From contig QRFJ01004965.1 in the NCBI GenBank assembly GCA_006176705.1, forward strand, positions 1-64,000: a DNA stretch of 64,000 nucleotides. Reading direction: 5' to 3'. A program made the position numbers and the translations under genes. The notes under the pieces were generated by a model. That model was given only the letters and a program-made list of their open reading frames with translations, was not told the origin of the DNA and ran no database searches. Source of the stretch: Cocos nucifera (Eukaryota > Streptophyta > Magnoliopsida > Arecales > Arecaceae). Shown piece after piece: positions 1 through 8,570 of the stretch. How positions within the stretch are numbered: position 1 is the first letter of the stretch; each line of letters begins with the position of its first letter.

Positions 1-110
1 TAAGAGAGGATTCCCAAACGGCCCCCCCAATGAAAAGACTAAAATGATGCATGAATCCTAAAAATTTGGAAAATATTTCCAAGACTCCATCCAAAGATCA
101 TGTTTTGACT

Positions 111-118
111 TATATAAA
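111..118 (+). promoter_or_regulatory. TATA-like box of LTR E
   Basis: TATATAAA, about 20-30 bp before the segment shared with E copy 2, where an LTR transcript would start. Motif only. Confidence 0.35.
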
Positions 119-425
119 GATTAGAGCGCCCTATTAGAGCTCCTGTGAACTATTGAAAAGAGGATTCTTATCCTATTTAAAGAACATAGTACTAATGAAG
201 TTGAGAGAAGTGGCATGTGTGGCGTGAGAGGCACATAGAGAGGCTCAATCAAGCATCGAAAGAAGCTTGGCTGAGTGTCGAGTACGTGCAGCCCGTGAGA
301 GAGAGAAGTAATAGGTGCATAGCATCCAGCATGAAGGCTATGAGGGTAAAGCATCTTGTAGTTTTTGAGGATCTTCATAGAATTCAGAGAGAGCTTTTAT
401 GTGAGTAGCTTCTAGTTCAGAGAGA

Positions 426-430
426 TTATG
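426..430. repeat. Target-site duplication of element A, left copy
   Basis: TTATG directly precedes the 5' LTR. The same five bases follow the 3' LTR at 10865-10869. A 5-bp duplication is normal for copia integrase. Confidence 0.9.
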
Positions 431-1755
431 TGTTAGATATATGTGCCCTAGAAGCCAGAATTGGCTAATACTTGTAATACACTTCCAAGGGCAAAATTAT
501 AATTTTGACTAATATCAATAAAATGGGTTATTTTCTATCACATATGTGTATTTAGTGTCTGTGATACATCCTTTGAGTTAATGGTAATGATAATTCATAT
601 TTTCAAGAGTTGAAAATTTAAGACATGAATAATCATTATTAACTCATAAAATGCTCCCGACCATAGGATCATCACGAGGATGGTGATTGATCCGGAAGGT
701 TGGTGTACAATCGCTTCTCTTTAGTAGATGAGTCTTGAGTCTACGGTGTGGAGACACCGGAGCGAGAGTACAGGTACTCGTTAGAGAACGAGGGCACTGA
801 GCGTGACCACCTCGAGTAGTCATTAGGGAGTCTACCTTCTCGTCAATGACTGACTCGATGCTGCAGTAGTGTGTCTGGTTCTTTGACCTGAGATGCATCG
901 GCAGTTCACCTTGAGGGTGTTATAGTTTGACTACACCATTACTCGGTCTCCTAGCCATATGGAACCCTGAGGTGTATGTTGGCTATAGCATGTTCATTGT
1001 AGGAACTGGATTGCATCAAGATGGAATCTATCTACCTCGGTGGTAGAGGAGCAGCCCTATGATGATCATGAGAATCAAGTCCAGAAGCCCATGGCCATGG
1101 CAGAGTGAAATAATAGAAAGAGTTTCTATTTAGATTTTCACATTGGACTCGAATCGAATGATTACATCATATGACAGAGACTAGGGTTTGACGAGTTCAC
1201 CTTAACCCTAATCTGATCGGGGCTCAAGATAGAAGAACTTAATCACACAGGTAGCTGCACCAAGAGGTTCGCATTCAGCTCTGATGGGTTGCCACCATAT
1301 ACTGCTAGGTGTCACTGGTGGATTTTGGGAGCAATTAGAATGATTTAGATGATCGATCATTCTAGCTGTTCGAATCAGAAGAGTTCTGATCCATCGAAAG
1401 GAGTTTCGATGATGTCGATGATAGAGATCATGACATATCCCATTACCATACAGAACTGAACCTAACTGGGTCACACAAACAAGGGTTTGAATCTGGTGAT
1501 CATCAATTGAACTGATCTAGTTCAATTGATCTGAATGAGATTCAATTAGGTTCAAGGAAATCGTGCTAGCACTCGATTGAACCTAACGTTCTTCTTTTAC
1601 TATCATAAATAAGTTGTCCTGACTGAGCCAAAGGAGTTTGTGCTCAATCAGAGGCCTTCATATGGTCTGACTGGAGGTTGTCCAAGTCAGAAAAAGGTTG
1701 TCTTATTTTGTAAGACATTACCTGCCATTTTTGGTCACCTGCCATTTCTTGTTCT

Positions 1756-1822
1756 TTGACTTTGGTCAAAAGTCTACCTTTGACTGGTCAAATGTTGACC
1801 ATTGACACTTTGACTTTTGACC
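1756..1822 (+). promoter_or_regulatory. Cluster of eight W-box cores in the U3 of LTR A
   Basis: Eight TTGAC cores on either strand lie at 1756, 1764, 1780, 1786, 1795, 1802, 1810 and 1817. Seven fit TTGAC[CT], the WRKY factor site. The cluster lies about 310 bp upstream of the TATA box. It recurs at 9898-9965, 39675-39742 and 37515-37585, and in weaker form in the two A2 LTRs. WRKY control of stress-induced copia LTRs is known in other plants. Its action here is inference. Confidence 0.6.
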
Positions 1823-2132
1823 ACATGTCATGCACCTATTGGAGAGCTGGTGGGGGCCTGTCCCCCTGCCAGAACCTGGCAAGGAAGAGGGCACACGCCA
1901 CCCTTGGCGTGTGCCCAAGTTGGAGGCGCCTAGGAGTCCTTGTTGGACAAGGGACTCCATCTCCTTTTTGGATTCCAATTAGAGTTCTCCTAAGAACCAA
2001 CTTTGACTGGTCTTAGGCACCCTCTAAGGAGGAATCCAGGGGACTCTCTATTCCACCAATCAGATTTAGATCTGATTTCACAAAGGGTTGTGATTGGTTG
2101 GGAAGGAAGAGGAGTTGGATCACAGCTTAGTC

Positions 2133-2140
2133 TATAAATA
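2133..2140 (+). promoter_or_regulatory. TATA box of LTR A
   Basis: TATAAATA in a GC-richer stretch of the LTR, also present at 10275-10282 in the 3' LTR and, reversed, in A3 and A4. It places the U3/R boundary near 2160-2170. Confidence 0.65.
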
Positions 2141-2727
2141 AGACCCTGCGCCCAACTCAATGTCATTGAAAGTTTGAGAAATTGAAACCCCATGCCCCAA
2201 GGCTGCCTCTCCCCTCCTTCCTCCATGCCAAACCACTCTTCTCCCTCTCCTCTCCACGTCCAAAAGAGTTTTTGGACCTTGGTTGGTGCGATTCCAGATC
2301 AAAGAAAGGCGATCAAAAGCAAGAAGGCTGCGCTGCTGCAAAGGACGACTGCTGATCTTCAAAAAGAGTTTTGAAGATCCTCCAGATCAGATCCAGATCT
2401 AATTTTTGGAGGATGTGATAGAGAAGAAGAGGATCTCCAGATCCAAGCCGAGTGGATACCGGTAGAGGCCAGGCGCTTGCGTGGCTAGATCCAGAACCTT
2501 CCGCTGCTTACAGGATCATCACAGGGTAATAGGATTACCCAAATCAGGTAAATTAAATTTGATTTAATTTATCTTAATTTTATTTTATTTATTAAAATAA
2601 TAAGAATCAGATCTAAAATATATCAAGATCTGATTTAGATCAAAGAAAAATTTTTTTTGAAATATATCTCTTGATCTGATCAGATCTGAACGAACCTGGA
2701 CCGGGAAATCAGGATTTTTCCTTCAAC

Positions 2728-2740
2728 TGGTATCAGAGCC
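2728..2740 (+). other. Primer binding site, element A
   Basis: TGGTATCAGAGCC, complementary to the 3' end of plant initiator methionine tRNA, the usual copia primer. It starts two bases after the LTR end and needs no correction. Confidence 0.93.
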
Positions 2741-3296
2741 AAGGTTCTAAAAGTATTTAGATCTAATTTTAAATTTATTTTAATTAAAAATAAAGTGATT
2801 TTAGATGTCACATGAGATGTGATCAGATCTGAAATCAGAAAAAATTAAAATTAAATGATTTGGATCTAAGATTAGAAGATATGCATGACTAGTTCTAGAA
2901 TAGAATAGTTCTATAGAATAGTCTTGCATGTTTTGATTTAATTTGATTAAATCATATTTTAGATCTATTTATTTACTATTTTTTTGATATTATAAGTGTT
3001 ATAATAACATCTAAAAAATAGCAAATAAAAATTATTTAATTTTAAATATCATATGAGATATGATTGATGCATGTCTAGACTAGTTGTAGAATAGTTCTAC
3101 ATAATTGTCTAGATTAGAATTTATTTTGATTAGATCAATTTAAATCTAATTTTTTAGATTATTATGAGATAATTTAGATCTGAAAATATGCATGATTCGA
3201 TACATGAGATGTATGCAAAATATGCCATGATTAGATCTAATTTGTATATGAGATATATGATATAGATCTAAAACTATTTTGTAGTATTGCATGTTC

Positions 3297-3421
3297 CTGA
3301 TTAAGGCGTTCCTCTTGGCCGTCCGGTCATAAGAATGAAGAAGGGTTTAAAGGCCCTCTCTTCCCATTCGATGGGGTGTTCTTATGATGTGTAGGGGTGC
3401 TGCGTGTTCGTCCTTAATCAG
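3297..3421 (+). other. Conserved leader stem-loop
   Basis: CTGATTAAGG (3297-3306) pairs perfectly with CCTTAATCAG (3412-3421). Inside it TCATAAGAA (3327-3335) pairs with TTCTTATGA (3379-3387). A small CCCAT/ATGGG hairpin sits in the apical loop (3363-3375). The inner arms are intact in A2 (59690 and 59752 areas), and the left half survives in element B (35826-35860). A packaging, dimerisation or translation role is possible. Function is inference. Confidence 0.7.
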
Positions 3422-3802
3422 AAACCCAAAACTTACTTTCTGCAAAACCCTAGATCCTGAAACCCTAGGATTTATTGTGCATATTTTGTTTATGAACCCT
3501 ACTTAATTAAAAAATTAAGATTATGGAATATTAATTAGGTCTAAAATTGAGAATTTTAGATCTAAGACATATTCATAATACTGGGTTCGGGCTTGGGTAG
3601 CTCAATTAGGTCTAAGCGGTTGATCAAACCGAATCAAGAGTTGGTTAGATGGGATCAACAATGCTTAAATTGACCAGCCTAATAGGATTAAGTCTGGGTC
3701 AAGATCGAGTCACGATCAAGCAAGACCTAATTAGGCTCAGAGGTTAGAGTCTGGATTGTAGGCTAACCCAATTGGTTCTGACTCAACAATTTGGTGTCTA
3801 AG

Positions 3803-4594
3803 GTAAGTTTGGCACATACGACCGACTGGTTTTTAATTGGAAGCTACTCGACCTGAATGCGTTCTTGTACGAGTTAATGGCATATTCCTTCCACCGGTCT
3901 CACTTACCTGGCCATATCTGTTGACACAGTTCTGATCTGAGGTGGTCAATAATCCGAGCTAACCCATGCCACTAGGTTAGTCATAATTGTTATGACTAAT
4001 GCCAAGTCTAGTTTAATGAGACCTGAATCAATTCTCCCTAAGAAAAGATTAAGTCTGAGGTCTTCCACCATTGTAGATGTGCGGGCCCTTCCCGGGGTTG
4101 ATTGTTCTCGGCTGGATACAGTGGCTCAGTTGCACCGGGAAGATGCAACCATGTCTATTAGGCATTGGATGCTATGGGCTGGAGGATGAGTTGGGCTCAA
4201 TATTTTGGATACGGTGAGAGACTCAATTAGGAACCCAGTCTATGCAAATGGTGGGTCTGACTTAACTAAGGAGTGGATCAATATTTCGGATACGGTGAGA
4301 TTCATGAATTAGAGACCAAGTTTGGGTGCACCATGATTAGAGAATCATTGAACAAGAGTTGTTCACTCATTGGCTAACCCATCACCAATAACTGTTAGGT
4401 GAGGTGATGAGTCAGTTGGTGAGACCGCACCACCCACTAGAAATCATTAATCGTGGAGATTTTTCGCATCTCTACAGAGGGAGTGTAGGGATCCGAGAAA
4501 ATAGTGGGAGCTAATTTGTTTAAAAATAAAATCCCTAAATAAATTGGTCAAGTCAAAATTACAGTATCTAACTAGAATCTTTGACTCTCTACAG
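3803..4594 (+). other. Putative spliceosomal intron in the leader of A
   Basis: The donor is AAG|GTAAGT at 3803, a perfect consensus. The acceptor is TCTCTACAG ending at 4594. A branch-like CTAAC lies at 4568-4572, 23-27 nt before the AG. The next exon begins GAAA then the gag ATG at 4599. Length is 792 bp. The same layout is seen in A2 (790 bp), C (921 bp) and D (910 bp, donor GT mutated to AT). All copies retain the interval, so genomic RNA would be the unspliced form. No transcript evidence is available. Confidence 0.55.
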
Positions 4595-4598
4595 GAAA

Positions 4599-5406
4599 AT
4601 GTCTGCGTCCAACCCATTGGCACGTATCCTGGACACACATAGACTGACTGGACCCAATTATAAAGATTGGCTCAGGAACTACAAAATTATTTTGGGTTTC
4701 GAGAAGTTAACCCATGTTTTGGACCAGGACCCTCCCACCTTACCAGCCCGTCCATCCACTGAACAGAGAGCGTCTCTGGAAAAATGGATTGACGAAGATA
4801 ATAAGGCCAGATATTACATGTTGGGCTCGATGTCTGATGAGCTCCAGCGCCAACATGAAGATATCGGGACTGCTCGCCAAATGTTGGCTCACCTGCAGGA
4901 GATGTTTGGTGAACAGAGTCGCGCAGCCAAATATCAAGTCACGAAATGACTTTTTAAGGCTAAGATGCGTGATGGGCAGTCAGTCCAAGATCACTGTCTG
5001 ACAATGATCAAGGACATGGAAGAGCTTGAGAAGCTCGGTGTGAAGTTGGACTTGGATCTGCAGAATGATATTATTCTGCAATCCTTGACTGATGCATATG
5101 GGCAATTCATCATGAATTACCACATGCATAAACTTCAAAATTCCTTGGCCGAATTAATGAATATGCTGGTTACCGCTGAGCTTTCTATGAAAGGTTCTAA
5201 AGGCTCAGTTCTTGCTATGGAACGGACTTCTTCCAAAAGAAAGTCTTATGGAAAGAAAAAGAAGTCTGTGAAAAAGCAAAAGGTGGAAGGATCAAAGAAG
5301 AAGAAGGCAGAAGCCGAAGAAGAAAGGCCGATGTCAAAGGAAAGTGTTTCCATTGCAACAGCGACGGCCATTGGAAGCGGAACTGCCCTACTTACCTGGC
5401 CACCCT
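4599..5406 (+). pseudogene. gag: gag (capsid/nucleocapsid), broken, element A
   Basis: Structural protein that packages the retrotransposon RNA. It starts MSASNPLARIL five bases after the predicted splice acceptor. The copia capsid region (UBN2/gag_pre type) is visible, for example LTGPNYKDWLRN near residue 20 and WIDEDNKARYYML. A lysine-rich stretch then leads to a CCHC zinc knuckle, CX2CX4HX4C, at 5345-5386. There are two defects. A TGA at 4947-4949 replaces an arginine codon, a C-to-T change judged against A2. A 1-base frameshift in the AAG/GAA run near 5310-5330 puts the zinc knuckle in the pol frame. There is no separate gag stop, so gag and pol form one polyprotein as usual for copia. 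Confidence 0.85.
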
Positions 5407-5434
5407 GAAGAACAAGAAGGAAGGTCCTTCTGGA

Positions 5435-6091
5435 GGTATGCTCGTTATTGAGTCTAACCTTACGGTTTCTTCTGCATCCAGTTGGGTGCTTGACTCTGGT
5501 TCTAGTGCTCATCTGTGCACTTCCATGCAGGGTCTTGAGGATAGCAGGAGGCTGAGGGATGGAGACATGATCCTACGCATCGGTAATGGAGCAAGAGTTG
5601 CTGCAGTAGCCGTGGGAACATACCCTCTTCGATTACCATCTGGTTTAGACTTAGTTTTGAAAGACTATTATTATGTGCCTGCAGCTAGCAGGAATTTGAT
5701 TTCTGTTTCATGCTTAGCACAAGAAGGCTATGTGATTACCTTCTTTAAGGACCATTGTAACATTCTTTATGAAAGAAATAAAATTGCAAATGGTTTCCTT
5801 ATTAATGGTCTTTATCAGCTACATATTGATGTACCTGTTCTAACTATCGAGCAAAACGTGAATGCCAAACGACCTAGGGATAGTCCAAACGATAGATATC
5901 TATGGCACCTGAGATTAGGTCATATAGCAGAAGATAGGATCAACAAATTGGAGAAAAATGGGCTATTGAGTCCATTGACTTTCGAGTCATATCCAACTTG
6001 TGAATCTTGTCTTCAAGGCAAAATGACTAAACTCCCTTTTGTTGGACATGGGGAAGAGGGCCACAGATCTCCTTGCCCTAGTACATACTGA
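5435..6091 (+). pseudogene. pol: Protease and integrase N-terminal domain, element A
   Basis: Aspartic protease with the catalytic triplet D-S-G at 5492-5500 in the context SWVLDSGSSAH. It cleaves the polyprotein in the particle. The GAG-pre-integrase/HHCC zinc domain follows: WHLRLGH near 5900 and CESCLQGKMTK near 6000-6030. The same frame reads back through the zinc knuckle, confirming a gag-pol fusion. It ends early because of a 1-base shift in 'ggggaagaggg' near 6050-6062; A2 keeps the downstream reading frame there. Confidence 0.85.
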
Positions 6092-6760
6092 TGTGTGCGG
6101 CCCATTTGATGTGCCGGCTAGAGGCAATTTTTGTCTACTTCATTACCTTTACCGATGATCTGTCTAGGTATGGGTATGTGTATCTTATGAGACACAAGTC
6201 TGAAGCTTTTGAAAAGTTCAAAGAATTCAGACATGAAGTAGAAAAACAAACTGGAAAAACCCATTAAGGTTCTTCGATCAGATCGAGGAGGTGAATACCT
6301 TAGCCGAGAATTCCTAGACTATCTCAAGGAAAATGGCATAGTCTCTCAATGGACTCCACCAGGAACACCTCAACTCAACGGGGTTTCAGAATGGAGAAAT
6401 CGGACTCTATTGGATATGGTTCGATCCATGATGAGCTTCACAGACCTCCCTGATTTTCTTTGGGGACACTCATTGTTAACTTCAATTTATCTACTGAATA
6501 GGGTTCCCTCTAAAACCGTTCCTACCACACCGTATGAGATATGGCACGGTAAGAAACCAAGTCTGAGTCATCTCAGAATTTGGGGTTGTCCGGCTCATGT
6601 CAAAAGACAACAAGCGGACAAGTTAGAGTTTAGGTCCTTTCAGAGCTCGATTCATAGGATATCCTAAAGAGTCATTAGGATACTATTTCTACATTCCAGA
6701 AGACCACAATGTGATTGTGAGTCGACATGCCATCTTTCTTGAAAAATAGTTTATTCAAGA
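6090..6760 (+). pseudogene. pol: Integrase catalytic core, element A
   Basis: Inserts the cDNA into the host chromosome. The acidic triad is present: D at 6090-6092 (HTDVCG context), D at 6281-6283 (RSDRGGEYL) and E at 6389-6391 (NGVSEWRN). There are exactly 35 residues between the last two, the DD35E arrangement. The C-terminal part continues through LLNRVPSKTVPTTPYEIW and LRIWGCPAHVK. Breaks: an extra A in the run at 6254-6259 shifts the frame, and another shift lies near 6640. The active-site residues survive; the frame does not. Confidence 0.85.
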
Positions 6761-6946
6761 TAGCGGCATTGGAAAGCAGATTAAGCTTGATGAGAAAGTC
6801 TCACAAGTACAACGAGCTAAGGACCAATTGGAACCAAATCAGGTTGAGCCAATAAGAACACTACCTCCTCCACCTCGTAGATCGGAAAGAGTTTTTCCAT
6901 CCCCCTGAAAGATACTTAGGTATTATTTCAGAGGAAGTAGAGGAAA
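6761..6946 (+). pseudogene. pol: Linker between integrase and RT, element A
   Basis: Proline- and charge-rich linker between the two pol domains, readable in pieces. A2 and A3 have the matching stretch (56160-56340 and 42720-42900). Indels near 6890 and 6940 break the frame here. Confidence 0.6.
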
Positions 6947-7772
6947 ATGTTCCTCGTAGGTAATGGTGCTCATGGTGATGATCCCAAAACCTACAACGAG
7001 GCGATATCAGATATCGACTCCGAGAAATGGCTAGAGGCAATGCAGTCAGAAATTGACTCGATGCACTCAAACCAAGTCTGGACCTTGGTAGATCCACCAG
7101 AAGGTATAGTACCTATTGGGTGTAAATGGATCTTCAAGAGAAAGATTGGTGCAGATGGGAATGTGGAGACATTCAAGGCTAGACTAGTGGCAAAAGGTTA
7201 TAGTCAACGCGAAGGCATTGACTATCAGGATACCTTTTTCCCAGTGGCTATGCTAAAATCCATCCGCACATTGCTTGCCGTTGCAGCCTATTTCGATTAT
7301 GAAATATGGCAAATGGACGTGAAAATGGCATTCTTAAATGGATATCTTGAGGAAGATATATATATGGAACAGCCGCTAGGTTTCACATCCAGTGATACTG
7401 ATCACAAGGTTTGCAAGCTGCAAAGGTCCATATATGGACTTAAGCAAGCATCTCGGAGCTGGAACACTCATTTCAATGATGTGATCAAAAAAGTTTGGTT
7501 TCATCAAAAATGAAGAGGAACCATGTGTTTTCAAAAAGGTCAGTGGGAGCGCTGTTGTCTTCCTCGTATTGTACGTGGATGACATCCTCCTTATTGGAAA
7601 TGATATTCCCATGTTGACATCAGTCAAAATATGGTTGTCCAAGGAATTCTCCATGAAAGACCTAGGTGAAGCATCCTTTATTCTAGGAATTAAGGTCTAT
7701 AGGGATAGACCGAATAGGATGCTAGGACTTTCACAGAAGATGTACATAGAGGAAAGTACTAAAGAGGTTTAG
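6947..7772 (+). pseudogene. pol: Reverse transcriptase, element A
   Basis: Copies genomic RNA into cDNA. Copia RT signatures are all visible: GCKWIFKRK, FKARLVAKGYSQ, QMDVKMAFLNG, CKLQRSIYGLKQA and the catalytic YVDD at 7572-7583. An extra A in the homopolymer at 7487-7492 splits the domain, and a second small shift near 7750-7772 separates it from RNase H. A3 has one base fewer at the first site and reads through. All catalytic residues remain. Inactive as assembled, but only because of single-base indels. Confidence 0.88.
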
Positions 7773-7773
7773 T

Positions 7774-8556
7774 ATGGAAAACTCTAAGAGGGGATTAATA
7801 CCCTTCAGACATGGTATTCATCTTTCCAAGAAGATGTGCCCTAGCACACCTGAGGAAATAGAACGCATGAGCAAGATCCCTTATGCTTCTGCAATAGGGA
7901 GCCTCATGTATGCCATGCTATGTACACGACCTGATATAGCCCATGCTGTGAGTGTCACAAGCAGATATCAGTCAAATCCAGGTGAAGAACACTGGACTTC
8001 TGTGAAATGTATCCTTAAGTACTTGAGAAGAACTAAGGATATGATGTTGGTCTTTGGTAATGGAGAACTCCAAGTCCAGGGATACACAGACTCGGATTTC
8101 ATGTCCGATATAGATGATCAAAAGTCGACATCTGGAAGTCTGTTTGTGTGCAATGGTGGTGCTGTCAGCTGGAAGAGTTCCAAGCAAAATGTGATAGCAG
8201 ATTCCACCATGGAAGCAGAATATATCGCTGCATCAGAGGCTGCGAAGGAAGCATTCTGGTACAAGAAGTTTGCTGCAGAAATTGGAGTAATGCCATCAGA
8301 TGCCATTCCTCTATACTGCGACAACAATAATGGCGCCATAGCCCTTGCTAAGGAGCCGAGGTCTCACCAGAAATCCAAGCACATTGAGCGGCGATACCAC
8401 CTCATCCGCGATTACCTCGAGAAGGGTTACGTCGAGGTCAAGAGAGTCAACTCCACAGATAATGTGGCAGACCCACTTACAAAGCCGTTGGGCCAGCAGA
8501 AGATCGAAGCCCACCTTGAGAAGATGGGACTTAGACTTGTAGCCAATTGGCTTTAG
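7774..8556 (+). pseudogene. pol: RNase H domain and pol C-terminus, element A
   Basis: Removes the RNA template after minus-strand synthesis. It begins in the RT-RNase H connection (MCPSTPEEIERMSKIPYAS, then CTRPDIAHAVS). The RNase H acidic residues are seen in YTDSDF, MEAEYIAAS and LYCDNN. The ending is the usual copia one: HIERRYHLIRDYL, NVADPLTKPLG and a natural TAG at 8554. One extra AAT codon gives NNN where A3 has NN (near 8330). This is the longest intact stretch of pol in element A. Confidence 0.88.
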
Positions 8557-8557
8557 G

Positions 8558-8570
8558 ACAAGTGGGAGAT
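8558..8570 (+). other. Polypurine tract, element A
   Basis: ACAAGTGGGAGAT lies immediately upstream of the 3' LTR and two bases after the pol stop. It primes plus-strand DNA. A2 and A3 carry the same tract reversed. Confidence 0.85.

Larger units (their letters stand above)
1..430 (+). repeat. LTR-like fragment, family E, copy 1
   Basis: Non-coding. From about 130 to 430 it is similar by eye (roughly 80-85%) to 32973-33260, including the shared stretch around 'gaggcacatagagaggctca'. A TATA-like motif lies just upstream of the shared part. Copy 2 runs on to a degenerate copia primer site ('tggtatcaaag', about 33446), so this is probably the R/U5 side of a copia LTR. Element A interrupts it at 430 and it resumes at 10865. 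The outer left end lies outside the window. Family assignment is inference. Confidence 0.55.
431..2725 (+). repeat. 5' LTR of element A
   Basis: Starts TGTTAGATAT and ends CTTCA two bases before the primer site. It matches 8571-10864 nearly base for base. The U3 part carries a W-box cluster (1756-1822) and a TATA box (2133). At 2295 bp it is long for a copia LTR. Five more copies, whole or truncated, lie in the window at 8571, 36629, 38776, 52252 and 60347. Confidence 0.95.
2741..4598 (+). other. Untranslated leader of element A
   Basis: About 1.86 kb of AT-rich DNA with no convincing gene lies between the primer site and the gag ATG. It contains a strong stem-loop (3297-3421) and a putative intron (3803-4594). 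Several ATGs precede the gag start, so ordinary scanning from the cap would be poor without splicing or another device. The same leader, diverged, occurs in A2, and parts of it occur in B, C and D. Confidence 0.8.
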
